Below are positions 1 to 5,278 of a DNA stretch of 8,110 nt, one piece after another. The notes under the pieces were generated by a model. It did not search any database. It was given only the letters and a program-made list of their open reading frames with translations, and was not told where the DNA came from. Position 1 is the first letter of the stretch. Each line of letters begins with the position of its first letter. The position numbers and the translations under genes were made by a program. Origin of the DNA: Sphingomonas sp. (lineage in GTDB: Bacteria; Pseudomonadota; Alphaproteobacteria; Sphingomonadales; Sphingomonadaceae); NCBI GenBank assembly GCA_030146605.1, contig JASLBO010000291.1:1-8110 (forward strand). The letters are read 5' to 3'.

Positions 1-40
1 TCGCGGCGCGCGCGGCCATTTCGTCACGAGTCCAGGGCAT
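1..40 (-). CDS. scoB: 3-oxoacid CoA-transferase subunit B, N-terminal fragment (runs off left edge)
   Basis: Only the first 13 codons lie in the window. The peptide reads [13 protein letters not shown], which resembles the usual start of SCOT-type CoA-transferase B subunits (M-x-W-x-R-x-x-M-A-x-R-A-A). The ATG overlaps the TAA stop of the phosphatase gene as TAATG. A strong Shine-Dalgarno (GAGGAG on the minus strand, plus positions 49-54) sits 8 bases upstream, which fixes this start. In the known family, subunit B carries the catalytic glutamate that forms the covalent CoA intermediate, and it assembles with subunit A (encoded upstream at 1110-1817) to move CoA between succinyl-CoA and acetoacetate. 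The identification rests on a very short peptide plus the operon partner. A different gene start cannot be fully excluded, but the combination is persuasive. Confidence 0.8.
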   Translation of the reverse strand, partial: MPWTRDEMAARAA

Positions 41-1113
41 TATCTCTTCTCCTCAGGGTCCGCCCAGCGCGCGTCGGGCGGAAATATCTCGTCGAGGCCG
101 CCCTTGAGCCCGGTGCCGTAGACCGGGTTGGGCAGCATGAACCAGCCGGCGCCCCAAAGCGGCGCGAGCAGGGTGCCGCCGACGCTGTTACGCCGCGCCA
201 GCACCGGGGCGTCCGGCGTGTTGAACAAGTCGCTGAAGTCGCCGAGCTGGTCGCCGGCCATCGCGACGATGCAATATCGCTGCGCGATCTTCTGGCGGCG
301 AGCGTCCTTGCCGCTCGGCTCACCCTCGCCGCGCAGCCACAAGGTGTCGAACAACGCTGCCGGGCCGAGTCCGGCATGATCGAGCGCGGCGGCGGTCTGC
401 GCCGCGCTGGCGGCCGAGCGGTTGGAGTTGAAGATAATGGTGAACCCCTCTCGCCGCGCCGCGGCCAGCGCTTCCGCTGCGCCGGGCACCGCCGCGACCT
501 TGTCGGCGCCGCTCTGCTCCCAGCGCGCCCAGCGTGCCGCGTCGTAGCTGCCGCCCCGCATCGCCTCGTCGCGTTCGTAACCGAGATTGAGCAATGCGGT
601 CTCGTCCACATCGAGCACCACAGCTAGCGGACGCTTGCCGCAGGTATCGAACCGCGGATTGTCGAGCGTCGATCCCGGCGCGAGCACCACCGAGCGGATT
701 TGCGTCTTGTCGCGGCGATAGCCGATCTCGACCTTGAGATAATTCCACAGCGCCTGATAGGCCTGCAGGCTCAGCGCCGCGGCCTCGCCCGAGCCGTAAA
801 GATATTGCATGCCCGCCGGCGCGGTGCCCGTAGTGGCGACAGCGGGCGCGCCGCTCGGCGGCGGCAGCGCAGTGAGGGTGGTGATCTGGACCTTGCTGCC
901 GTCGGGTGCAGTGACGACCTGCCCGGGCCTCGGCGCCTGCTGCGCCTGCTGACGCGACCGTTCGCGCTTCGAGGCGCGGGTTTGTTTGCTCGCCTTGAAC
1001 ACACCGGCGCCGGCTGCAAGCGGCGCGGCAACCACCGCAGCGGCGCAGCCCGAGAGCAGGACAGCGCCCGCCGCCGCCATCGCGAGGCCGGCCGCGGGCC
1101 GCAGCGCGATCAC
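40..1113 (-). CDS. HAD-superfamily acid phosphatase, lipoprotein e(P4)-like (class B/C acid phosphatase family)
   Basis: A 357-residue predicted lipoprotein phosphomonoesterase. The start chosen is the GTG at 1113, overlapping the scoA stop as GTGA. It gives a short signal peptide with lipobox L-S-G-C and lipidated Cys23. The next Met, at residue 12, would leave too little signal peptide. Residues 38-60 are very basic and Gln-rich, followed by a Pro/Ala/Thr-rich linker to about 100. The HAD core follows: motif I DVDET at 168-172 (nucleophile Asp168, acid/base Asp170), motif II around FNSNR 228-232, a candidate motif III Lys269 in SGKDARRQK, and motif IV GDQLGDF 287-293 with metal-ligand candidates Asp288 and Asp292. 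These match the e(P4)/acid phosphatase family (DxDET and GDxxxDF). Likely activity is dephosphorylation of nucleotides or small phosphoesters at the envelope; the substrate is not deducible. It is unusual in lying between scoA and scoB, apparently translationally coupled to both. Confidence 0.88.
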   Translation of the reverse strand: MIALRPAAGLAMAAAGAVLLSGCAAAVVAAPLAAGAGVFKASKQTRASKRERSRQQAQQAPRPGQVVTAPDGSKVQITTLTALPPPSGAPAVATTGTAPAGMQYLYGSGEAAALSLQAYQALWNYLKVEIGYRRDKTQIRSVVLAPGSTLDNPRFDTCGKRPLAVVLDVDETALLNLGYERDEAMRGGSYDAARWARWEQSGADKVAAVPGAAEALAAARREGFTIIFNSNRSAASAAQTAAALDHAGLGPAALFDTLWLRGEGEPSGKDARRQKIAQRYCIVAMAGDQLGDFSDLFNTPDAPVLARRNSVGGTLLAPLWGAGWFMLPNPVYGTGLKGGLDEIFPPDARWADPEEKR

Positions 1114-1817
1114 GCCGCCTCGCGCGGACGTACGGTGCGGAACTCGATCTTCTTGTCGTACGGTGCGCCTACGATCAGCCGCTTCACATAGATGCCCGGC
1201 AAGTGGATCGCATCGGGATCGAGGGTGCCGACGGGGACGACTTCCTCGACCTCGGCAACGCAAATTCTCCCCGCAGTCGCCATCGGCTGGTTGAAGTTGC
1301 GCGCCGTCTTGCGGAAGATGAGGTTGCCGCTCTCGTCGGCTTTCCAGCCCTTGATGATCGCCAGATCGGCGCGGATGCCGCGCTCGAGGATATATTCCTC
1401 GCCGTCGAAGATCTTGACTTCCTTGCCCTCGGCGACCTGCGTGCCGACGCCAGTCTTGGTGTAGAAGCCCGGAATCCCCGCCCCGCCAGCGCGGCAGCGC
1501 TCGGCGAGCGTGCCCTGCGGGCAGAACTCGACCTCGAGTTCGCCGCTCAGATACTGGCGCTCGAACTCCTTGTTCTCGCCGACATACGAGCTGATCATCT
1601 TCTTGACCTGACGGCTGCGCAGCAGCTTGCCGAGCCCCTCATTGTCGATGCCGGCATTGTTCGAGGCGATGGTCAGATCCTTGACCCCAGCGGCCTGGAT
1701 CGCGTCGATCAGCCGCTCGGGGATGCCGGACAGGCCGAAGCCGCCGGCACACAGGGTCATGCCGTTGAACAGCAGCCCTTCCAGCGCTGCCTCGGCGTTG
1801 GGATAGAGCTTCTTCAT
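1110..1817 (-). CDS. scoA: 3-oxoacid (succinyl-CoA:acetoacetate) CoA-transferase subunit A
   Basis: A 235-residue protein, the usual length for SCOT alpha subunits. It should transfer CoA between succinyl-CoA and acetoacetate together with ScoB, serving ketone-body or polyhydroxybutyrate-derived acetoacetate use in the cytoplasm. The family I CoA-transferase signature is at residues 18-33, with GGF at 25-27 and a following G-x-P. Other typical blocks are SNNAG (52-56), [11 protein letters not shown] (97-107) and the C-terminal IYVKRLIVG (209-217) leading to RTVR, which favours the SCOT type over 3-oxoadipate CoA-transferases. The start is the ATG at 1817, preceded by AGGAGA (plus positions 1828-1833). 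A longer in-frame reading exists upstream but has no comparable ribosome site. It is the first gene of a minus-strand operon and overlaps the phosphatase start by four bases. The catalytic Glu belongs to subunit B, so its absence here is expected. Confidence 0.95.
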   Translation of the reverse strand: MKKLYPNAEAALEGLLFNGMTLCAGGFGLSGIPERLIDAIQAAGVKDLTIASNNAGIDNEGLGKLLRSRQVKKMISSYVGENKEFERQYLSGELEVEFCPQGTLAERCRAGGAGIPGFYTKTGVGTQVAEGKEVKIFDGEEYILERGIRADLAIIKGWKADESGNLIFRKTARNFNQPMATAGRICVAEVEEVVPVGTLDPDAIHLPGIYVKRLIVGAPYDKKIEFRTVRPREAA

Positions 1818-1844
1818 GGCGCGATTCTCTCCTGACCTCGCGCG

Positions 1845-1874
1845 GCGATAATCCGCCCCCGCCCGGCCGGTCAA
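1845..1874 (-). promoter_or_regulatory. Putative housekeeping promoter of the scoA operon
   Basis: On the minus strand TTGACC (plus 1869-1874) lies 18 bases before TATCGC (plus 1845-1850), or 17 bases before TTATCG. The -35 is close to consensus and the -10 is weak, as is common in sphingomonad promoters. Transcription would begin near 1838, just upstream of the AGGAGA ribosome site. This is a pattern match only. Confidence 0.45.
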
Positions 1875-1981
1875 GCAAACCTGAACCGGGTTTCAACTTG
1901 GCCGCTGCCATTGCTGGGCCGCATGGGGCAATGCGCCAACAGGGGTTACGCGAAGTCGGCGAGCCGCGCTAGGACGGGCGC

Positions 1982-3634
1982 ATGACCGCGAAACGAACCG
2001 GGGGCCGGATCCTCGTCGACAATCTGGTCGCACAAGGCTGCGACCGCATCTTCCATGTGCCGGGGGAAAGCTTCCTCGCCGTGCTCGACGCGCTGCACGA
2101 CACGCCCCTGATCGACCTCGTCACCTGCCGGCAGGAAGGCGGGGTGGGCTTCATGGCATGCGCCGACGGGGCGATGACCGGGCGGCCGGGAGTCGCCTTC
2201 GTCACGAGGGGGCCGGGCGCGACCAACGCCTCGATCGGCGTGCACGTCGCGATGCAGGATTCACAGCCGATGCTGCTGTTCATCGGCGATGTCGATCGCG
2301 GCATGCGCGACCGCGAGGGGTTTCAGGAAGTCGACTTCCCCGCATTTTTCGGGCCGATCGCCAAATGGGCGACGCGGATCGAGGACGCTGCACGCATCCC
2401 CGAATATGTCGCGCGGGCATGGAACGTCGCGACGAGCGGGCGGCCGGGCCCGGTGGTGATCGCGCTGCCCGAGGATATGCTGTGCGATGTGGTGGAGACA
2501 GTCGATCGGCCACCCTTGCCGCGAGTCACGCAGGCGCCGGACCGGCACGCGATGCAGGCCATGGCGGGACTGATCAAACAGGCCGAACGCCCCGTGGCGA
2601 TCGTCGGCGGCGCCGGCTGGACTCCCGCGGCAGGCGCGGCCTTTGCCAACTTCGCCGAACGGATCGGGCTGCCCGTCGCCAGCGCGTTCCGGCGACAGGA
2701 CGCGCTGCCCGCCGGATCCCCGGTCTATGCCGGCAATCTCGGCTACGGACCCAATCCGAGGCTGGCGTCGCGGATCAAGGGCGCCGACCTGATCCTCGCG
2801 GTCGGGGCGCGGCTCGGGGAGGCGACCACCGACGGCTACACGCTGATCACCCCCGACCATCCTGGACAGACGCTGATCCACGTCCATCCTGATCCGAACG
2901 AGCTCGGGCGCGTCTATCGCGCCGACGTGGCGATCTGCGCCGACATGATGAGCTTTGCCGGCGCCGCCGGGCTGGAGAATATCGGCGCCGTAAAAGGTGG
3001 CGCCGGTGCCCAGGCTCATGCCGAATGGCTCGAATGGTCCACCCCCATGCCGCGCGAGGATGTCGCGCTCGATCTCGGCCAATGCGTCGCGGCGATGCGG
3101 GCGGCGATGCCGGTGGACACGATCATCTGCAACGGCGCGGGCAATTTCTCGAGCTGGTGGCACCGTTATTGGCGTTACGGTCCGCAGCCTTCGCAGCTTG
3201 CCCCCACCGCCGGCGCGATGGGTTACGGCGTCCCCGCCGCGGTCGCTGCCAAGCTGCGCGCGCCCCGGCGGCAGGTCGTCGCGCTGGCCGGGGACGGCGA
3301 TTTCATGATGAACGGGCAGGAGCTGGCCACCGCGGTCCAGCACGATGCCGACATCATCGTGCTGGTGATCGACAACGGCGCCTATGGCACGATCCGCATG
3401 CATCAGGAGCGCGAATATCCGGCACGGCTTTCGGGCACGAAGCTGCGCAATCCGGACTTTGCGGCGCTGGGCCGGGCTTATGGCTGCTGGGCCGAGACCG
3501 TCGCGCGGACCGGGGAATTCGCGCCGGCGCTCGAGCGTGCGCTGGGGCAAACCGGCGTGCGGCTGCTCCACCTCAAGACCGATGTGGAATTCATCACCCC
3601 GGGGACGACAATCACTGCGCTGCGCGACCGCTAA
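1982..3634 (+). CDS. Thiamine-diphosphate-dependent enzyme, acetolactate-synthase-like, substrate unknown
   Basis: A 550-residue protein with the three-domain layout of the AHAS/pyruvate oxidase/decarboxylase superfamily. The N-terminal pyrimidine-binding domain spans about 1-170, with catalytic Glu52 in CRQEGG and the RGPGATN block at 76-82. The central domain spans about 190-330. The C-terminal diphosphate domain carries GDGDF (437-441) and, after the usual spacing, DN (464-465) of the GDG-x(n)-N metal/ThDP motif. The ATG at 1982 follows AGGA at 1971-1974 with 7 bases between. True acetohydroxyacid synthases have an R-F-D-D-R type FAD contact after G-A-R; here the sequence after GAR (275-277) is LGEATTDGY. 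The loop after DN is GAYGTIRMHQ rather than the AHAS Q-W-Q type. It is therefore probably not the branched-chain biosynthetic enzyme. No regulatory-subunit gene follows. Automated labels such as 'acetolactate synthase large subunit' should be treated with caution. Confidence 0.9.
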   Translation: MTAKRTGGRILVDNLVAQGCDRIFHVPGESFLAVLDALHDTPLIDLVTCRQEGGVGFMACADGAMTGRPGVAFVTRGPGATNASIGVHVAMQDSQPMLLFIGDVDRGMRDREGFQEVDFPAFFGPIAKWATRIEDAARIPEYVARAWNVATSGRPGPVVIALPEDMLCDVVETVDRPPLPRVTQAPDRHAMQAMAGLIKQAERPVAIVGGAGWTPAAGAAFANFAERIGLPVASAFRRQDALPAGSPVYAGNLGYGPNPRLASRIKGADLILAVGARLGEATTDGYTLITPDHPGQTLIHVHPDPNELGRVYRADVAICADMMSFAGAAGLENIGAVKGGAGAQAHAEWLEWSTPMPREDVALDLGQCVAAMRAAMPVDTIICNGAGNFSSWWHRYWRYGPQPSQLAPTAGAMGYGVPAAVAAKLRAPRRQVVALAGDGDFMMNGQELATAVQHDADIIVLVIDNGAYGTIRMHQEREYPARLSGTKLRNPDFAALGRAYGCWAETVARTGEFAPALERALGQTGVRLLHLKTDVEFITPGTTITALRDR

Positions 3635-3650
3635 CCGGCTCCGCAGCCTC

Positions 3651-3656
3651 TATAAT
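3651..3656 (+). promoter_or_regulatory. Perfect -10 hexamer (TATAAT) ahead of the 79-residue protein gene
   Basis: TATAAT stands in the 41-base gap between the ThDP enzyme and the next gene, in otherwise GC-rich DNA. No good -35 lies 16-18 bases upstream, and there is no TG extension. If used, transcription would start near 3663, leaving a very short leader beginning about at the AAGGAG ribosome site (3664-3669). It may give the small gene independent expression. Confidence 0.35.
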
Positions 3657-3675
3657 GGGAGGCAAGGAGACTGAA

Positions 3676-3915
3676 ATGGGTTGGAAGACGGCGCACATCG
3701 GCAAGGAAGGTGATCAGCTGGCGCTTTCCGGTGTGAGAGTGTGGCAGCAGGAATGGCGCTGGCTCGGCAGCAAGACGGTGACGCTGCCCAATCCGCTCGA
3801 GCCGGTACAGACCCATTCCTACATGATCTGCGAAGTGGGCACCAAGACTCGCCCGGTGCGCTTTGCGGCGAGCAAGCTGCCGAGCGGGCTCTGGTCGTTC
3901 TACGTTCCCGACTGA
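3676..3915 (+). CDS. Small tryptophan-rich protein of unknown function
   Basis: A 79-residue soluble protein with no signal peptide or membrane segment. I do not recognise the family. The start is the ATG at 3676, because a textbook AAGGAG (3664-3669) stands 6 bases before it; the upstream in-frame ATG at 3655 would place that ribosome site inside the coding region. The protein has five Trp (3, 23, 27, 29, 73), three of them clustered in WQQEWRW, and alternates short charged and hydrophobic stretches ending in LWSFYVPD, consistent with a small beta-rich fold. Codon use is like its neighbours. It lies 41 bases after the ThDP-enzyme gene on the same strand, so co-transcription is possible, although a TATAAT box lies between them. 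A shared hairpin terminator follows immediately. Confidence 0.75.
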   Translation: MGWKTAHIGKEGDQLALSGVRVWQQEWRWLGSKTVTLPNPLEPVQTHSYMICEVGTKTRPVRFAASKLPSGLWSFYVPD

Positions 3916-3920
3916 TACGG

Positions 3921-3950
3921 AAAAGGCGGCCTCCGCTTTTGGAGACCGCC
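3921..3950. terminator. Hairpin terminator between convergent genes
   Basis: Arms GGCGGCCTCC (3925-3934) and GGAGACCGCC (3941-3950) pair over 10 positions with one internal mismatch around a 6-base loop. On the minus strand the stem is followed by TTTT (plus 3921-3924), making a standard intrinsic terminator for csbD. On the plus strand the tail is only weakly T-rich, so it probably also ends the 79-residue protein transcript, less sharply. Confidence 0.75.
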
Positions 3951-3973
3951 CTTCCTGCGTGACCGTCCGGGCG

Positions 3974-4144
3974 TCAGATATCGTCGCCGAGCGCGCCCTT
4001 GACCTTGCCGGCGAGCTGCTGGCCCTTGCCCTTGAGCTCCTGCGCGGCGCCTTCGTCGCGAGTCTCGGGGTCGTTGCTCTGCTGCTTGATCTTGCCGGCC
4101 GCCTCGTTGACGTTGCCCTTGATCTTGTCGGTGAGTTCACCCAT
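3974..4144 (-). CDS. csbD: CsbD-family general stress protein
   Basis: A 56-residue, highly charged protein that begins MGELTDKIKGNVNEAAGKIK and ends GKVKGALGDDI. The two K-G-x-x-x-x-x-A-G-K type segments (residues 7-20 and about 38-51) are the hallmark of the CsbD family of small hydrophilic stress proteins, whose molecular role is unknown. The start ATG at 4144 is preceded by AGGAG with a 9-base spacer. An EcfG-type promoter (4207-4231) lies upstream and a T-tailed hairpin (3921-3950) downstream, so it looks like a complete single-gene transcription unit. Expression is predicted to rise in the general stress response and stationary phase. It runs convergent to the small gene at 3676 and divergent from the methyltransferase. 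It encodes too few residues for many ORF callers and is easily missed. Confidence 0.93.
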   Translation of the reverse strand: MGELTDKIKGNVNEAAGKIKQQSNDPETRDEGAAQELKGKGQQLAGKVKGALGDDI

Positions 4145-4206
4145 GATTTCAAACTCCTGTCCGCGAACCGGCGCGTGACTGCGCCCTGTCGTGCGTGCAT
4201 CCTAAC

Positions 4207-4231
4207 AACGGTTAAGGCCGGATGGGGTTCC
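4207..4231 (-). promoter_or_regulatory. EcfG (general stress response sigma factor) promoter of csbD
   Basis: Read on the minus strand, GGAAC (plus 4227-4231) is separated by exactly 16 bases from CGTT (plus 4207-4210). This matches the known alphaproteobacterial EcfG consensus GGAAC-N16/17-CGTT. It points to csbD with an expected leader of roughly 55 bases. CsbD-like genes are plausible members of this regulon. The -35 element lies only 4 bases from the start codon of the divergent methyltransferase. Confidence 0.8.
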
Positions 4232-4235
4232 TGCG

Positions 4236-4832
4236 ATGCCCGATCGGATTGCCGCGCACTATGAACGCCACGCCCATGCGTTCGACGAAGCGCGCCGCAC
4301 GAACTTCGTCGAAAAGGCGTGGCTCGATCGATTCCTGCTGGGCGTGCCCAAGGGCGCCCATGTCCTCGATCTCGGCTGCGGCGCCGGCGAGCCGATCGCG
4401 CGCTATCTGATCGACCGCGACCGGCAACTCACCGGCGTCGATGTCTCGGAAGCGATGATCGCGCTCGCGCGGACCCGGTTCGGGCGGCATTGCTGGATCT
4501 GCGACGATATGCGCAGCGTCGAGGTGGAGGGCCCGTTCCACGGGGTGATTGCGTGGGACAGTATCTTCCACCTGCGCCCGGAGGAGCAGGCGGCGATGGT
4601 GGTCAAGGCAGCGGAATGGCTGGAGCCGGGCGGCGCCTTTCTGTTCAACACCGGCTCGGCGCGCGACGAGACGATAGGCTGCCAGTTCGGCGACGAGCTG
4701 TATCACGCCAGCCTTGCCCCGGCCGAATATCGCGCGCTGTTCGCCGGGCACGGGCTGCTCGAAGTCGCATTCGTGCCGCAGGATCACACGACCGGCGGAA
4801 GGGCTGTCTGGCTGGTGCGCAGGGGGCGTTGA
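4236..4832 (+). CDS. Class I SAM-dependent methyltransferase, substrate unknown
   Basis: A 198-residue cytosolic protein of single-domain Rossmann methyltransferase size. Motif I is VLDLGCGAGE (43-52), binding the SAM methionine part. The acidic end of strand 2 is GVDVS (67-71, Asp69), which should contact the ribose. CDDM (89-92) fits the adenine-contact region, and WLEPGGAFLF (128-137) is the strand 5 motif with the usual L-x-P-G-G turn. Residues 1-40 form a helical cap starting RIAAHYERHAHAFD, typical of small-molecule methyltransferases. The start at 4236 has no strong Shine-Dalgarno; it was chosen because this N-terminus fits the family and the divergent EcfG promoter begins just upstream. 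No partner gene indicates the substrate. No clear terminator follows; a 7-base inverted repeat begins 9 bases after the stop. Confidence 0.88.
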   Translation: MPDRIAAHYERHAHAFDEARRTNFVEKAWLDRFLLGVPKGAHVLDLGCGAGEPIARYLIDRDRQLTGVDVSEAMIALARTRFGRHCWICDDMRSVEVEGPFHGVIAWDSIFHLRPEEQAAMVVKAAEWLEPGGAFLFNTGSARDETIGCQFGDELYHASLAPAEYRALFAGHGLLEVAFVPQDHTTGGRAVWLVRRGR

Positions 4833-4840
4833 GCAATCGG

Positions 4841-4881
4841 GTGCGAAAAGTCAGCAGGATCAGGCGAAATGCGGTTCGCAC
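4841..4881. repeat. 7-base inverted repeat just after the methyltransferase gene
   Basis: GTGCGAA (4841-4847) and TTCGCAC (4875-4881) are perfect inverted copies separated by 27 bases. The long loop and absence of a T-run argue against a simple terminator. It may be an end of the repeat element that follows, or chance. Confidence 0.35.
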
Positions 4882-4893
4882 GAGCGCGCCGTC

Positions 4894-4924
4894 GGTTGAC
4901 AGGTTGACAGGTTGACAGGTTGAC
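4894..4924. repeat. Tandem octamer repeat, unit GGTTGACA, about 3.9 copies
   Basis: Three exact copies of GGTTGACA (4894-4901, 4902-4909, 4910-4917) are followed by a seven-base partial copy (4918-4924). The unit contains TTGACA, the consensus -35 hexamer, so the array holds three exact TTGACA hexamers at 8-base spacing. No matching -10 box is evident 17 bases downstream. Copy number is likely to vary by replication slippage. Confidence 0.95.
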
Positions 4925-4942
4925 GCGTTTGCCGGCTTTTTC

Positions 4943-4995
4943 GCGGGACGCGACGCCGAAGCGCCTGCGAGGCGCCGGAGACGCGACAGTCCCGC
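4943..4995. repeat. Nested inverted repeat (two-level hairpin)
   Basis: Outer arms GCGGGAC (4943-4949) and GTCCCGC (4989-4995) enclose an inner hairpin GCGCCT (4961-4966), loop GCG, AGGCGC (4970-4975). Both stems are perfect. In RNA this could fold into a branched or bulged stem of 53 bases. High GC raises the chance of accidental pairing. Confidence 0.5.
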
Positions 4996-5132
4996 ACACC
5001 CACGCTACAGTCGCGCGGCACCTGCGCGACGCGGGCGCCACACGCACGCGGCTGCGACGCGCCCTCGATGCGACACTGACGCGGCATCCACGAGACACTT
5101 TCGCGCCGATGCACCGCCTCCGGCAGGCACGC
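4947..5132. repeat. Degenerate 33-base repeat series
   Basis: Segments beginning at 4947, 5001, 5034, 5067 and 5100 align in 33-base units, with a shortened 21-base unit at 4980-5000. Most units begin with GxxGCxACR, then carry a CGC/CGG at codon 6. Translated in the plus frame they give an 11-residue quasi-repeat: DATPKRLRGAG, HATVARHLRDA, GATRTRLRRAL, DATLTRHPRDT, FAPMHRLRQAR, with Ala2 and Arg6 invariant and Thr3 in four of five. Whether the frame is translated is doubtful: its possible start is a TTG (4920) inside the octamer array with no clear ribosome site, and its G/C share at third positions is lower than in the real genes nearby. Confidence 0.5.
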
Positions 5133-5181
5133 ACGCGCGATGCGATGAAACCTCGACGATAGAAAAGAGCGGCCGGGCTAC

Positions 5182-5191
5182 CGACCGGTCG
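5182..5191. repeat. 10-base perfect palindrome
   Basis: CGACCGGTCG is identical to its reverse complement. It could be a dimeric regulator site or simple chance in GC-rich DNA. No promoter was seen beside it. Confidence 0.3.
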
Positions 5192-5241
5192 AGGCAAGCA
5201 GAGCAAGTCCTACATTGCAAGGGGCAAGCGCGCCGCTCACG

Positions 5242-5261
5242 GCTCCTGCTTCCGCAGGAGC
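5242..5261 (-). terminator. Perfect 8-bp hairpin downstream of thiSG
   Basis: On the minus strand GCTCCTGC, loop GGAA, GCAGGAGC begins 17 bases after the thiSG stop. The loop is a GNRA-class tetraloop, so the RNA stem should be stable. No T-run follows, so it is more likely a transcript-end stabiliser or part of a factor-dependent termination site than a standard intrinsic terminator. A small overlapping palindrome (GCACC-G-GGTGC, 5260-5270) could compete with it. Confidence 0.5.
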
Positions 5262-5278
5262 ACCGGGTGCGCGCGACG

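Larger units (their letters stand above)
4833..5278. other. 446-base intergenic region without a convincing gene, rich in repeats
   Basis: This is the only long gene-free stretch of the window, lying between the stops of the convergent methyltransferase and thiSG genes. All reading frames are open over long spans because of high GC, but none has a good start with a ribosome site or recognisable protein. Codons such as ACA and CGA, scarce in the neighbouring genes, are common in the longest plus-strand frame (4920-5162). Instead the region contains an inverted repeat, a tandem octamer, a nested palindrome, degenerate 33-base repeats and a hairpin, listed separately. It may be a composite intergenic repeat element. 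Confidence 0.6.

Noticed and set aside
1114..1263. Upstream extension of the phosphatase reading frame
   Set aside because: The extra 50 residues are Arg-rich out-of-frame scoA sequence and would bury the lipoprotein signal peptide; the GTG at 1113 gives a proper lipobox.
1823..1827. GANTC (CcrM-type methylation) site in the scoA leader
   Set aside because: A five-base site occurs by chance too often to interpret without methylation data.
1203..1835. 210-codon plus-strand open frame opposite scoA
   Set aside because: Shadow of scoA; no plausible ribosome site or domain.
1882..1895. Inverted-repeat-like operator TGAACCGGGTTTCA between scoA and the ThDP gene
   Set aside because: Only AACC-G-GGTT pairs perfectly and the outer TGAA/TTCA arms are out of register; too weak to call a regulator site, although it does lie next to the scoA -35.
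2261..3571. Long minus-strand open frame (436 codons) opposite the ThDP enzyme
   Set aside because: It is a mirror frame of a strongly supported gene in GC-rich DNA, has no recognisable domains and consists of low-complexity Arg/Gly/Asp/His-rich sequence.
4894..4924. CRISPR-like repeat array
   Set aside because: The units are 8 bases with no spacers, so this is a simple tandem repeat.
4784..5206. 140-codon minus-strand frame in the thiSG-methyltransferase gap
   Set aside because: Arg/Val/Ser-rich low-complexity product including translated octamer repeats; it overlaps the end of the methyltransferase and has no ribosome site.
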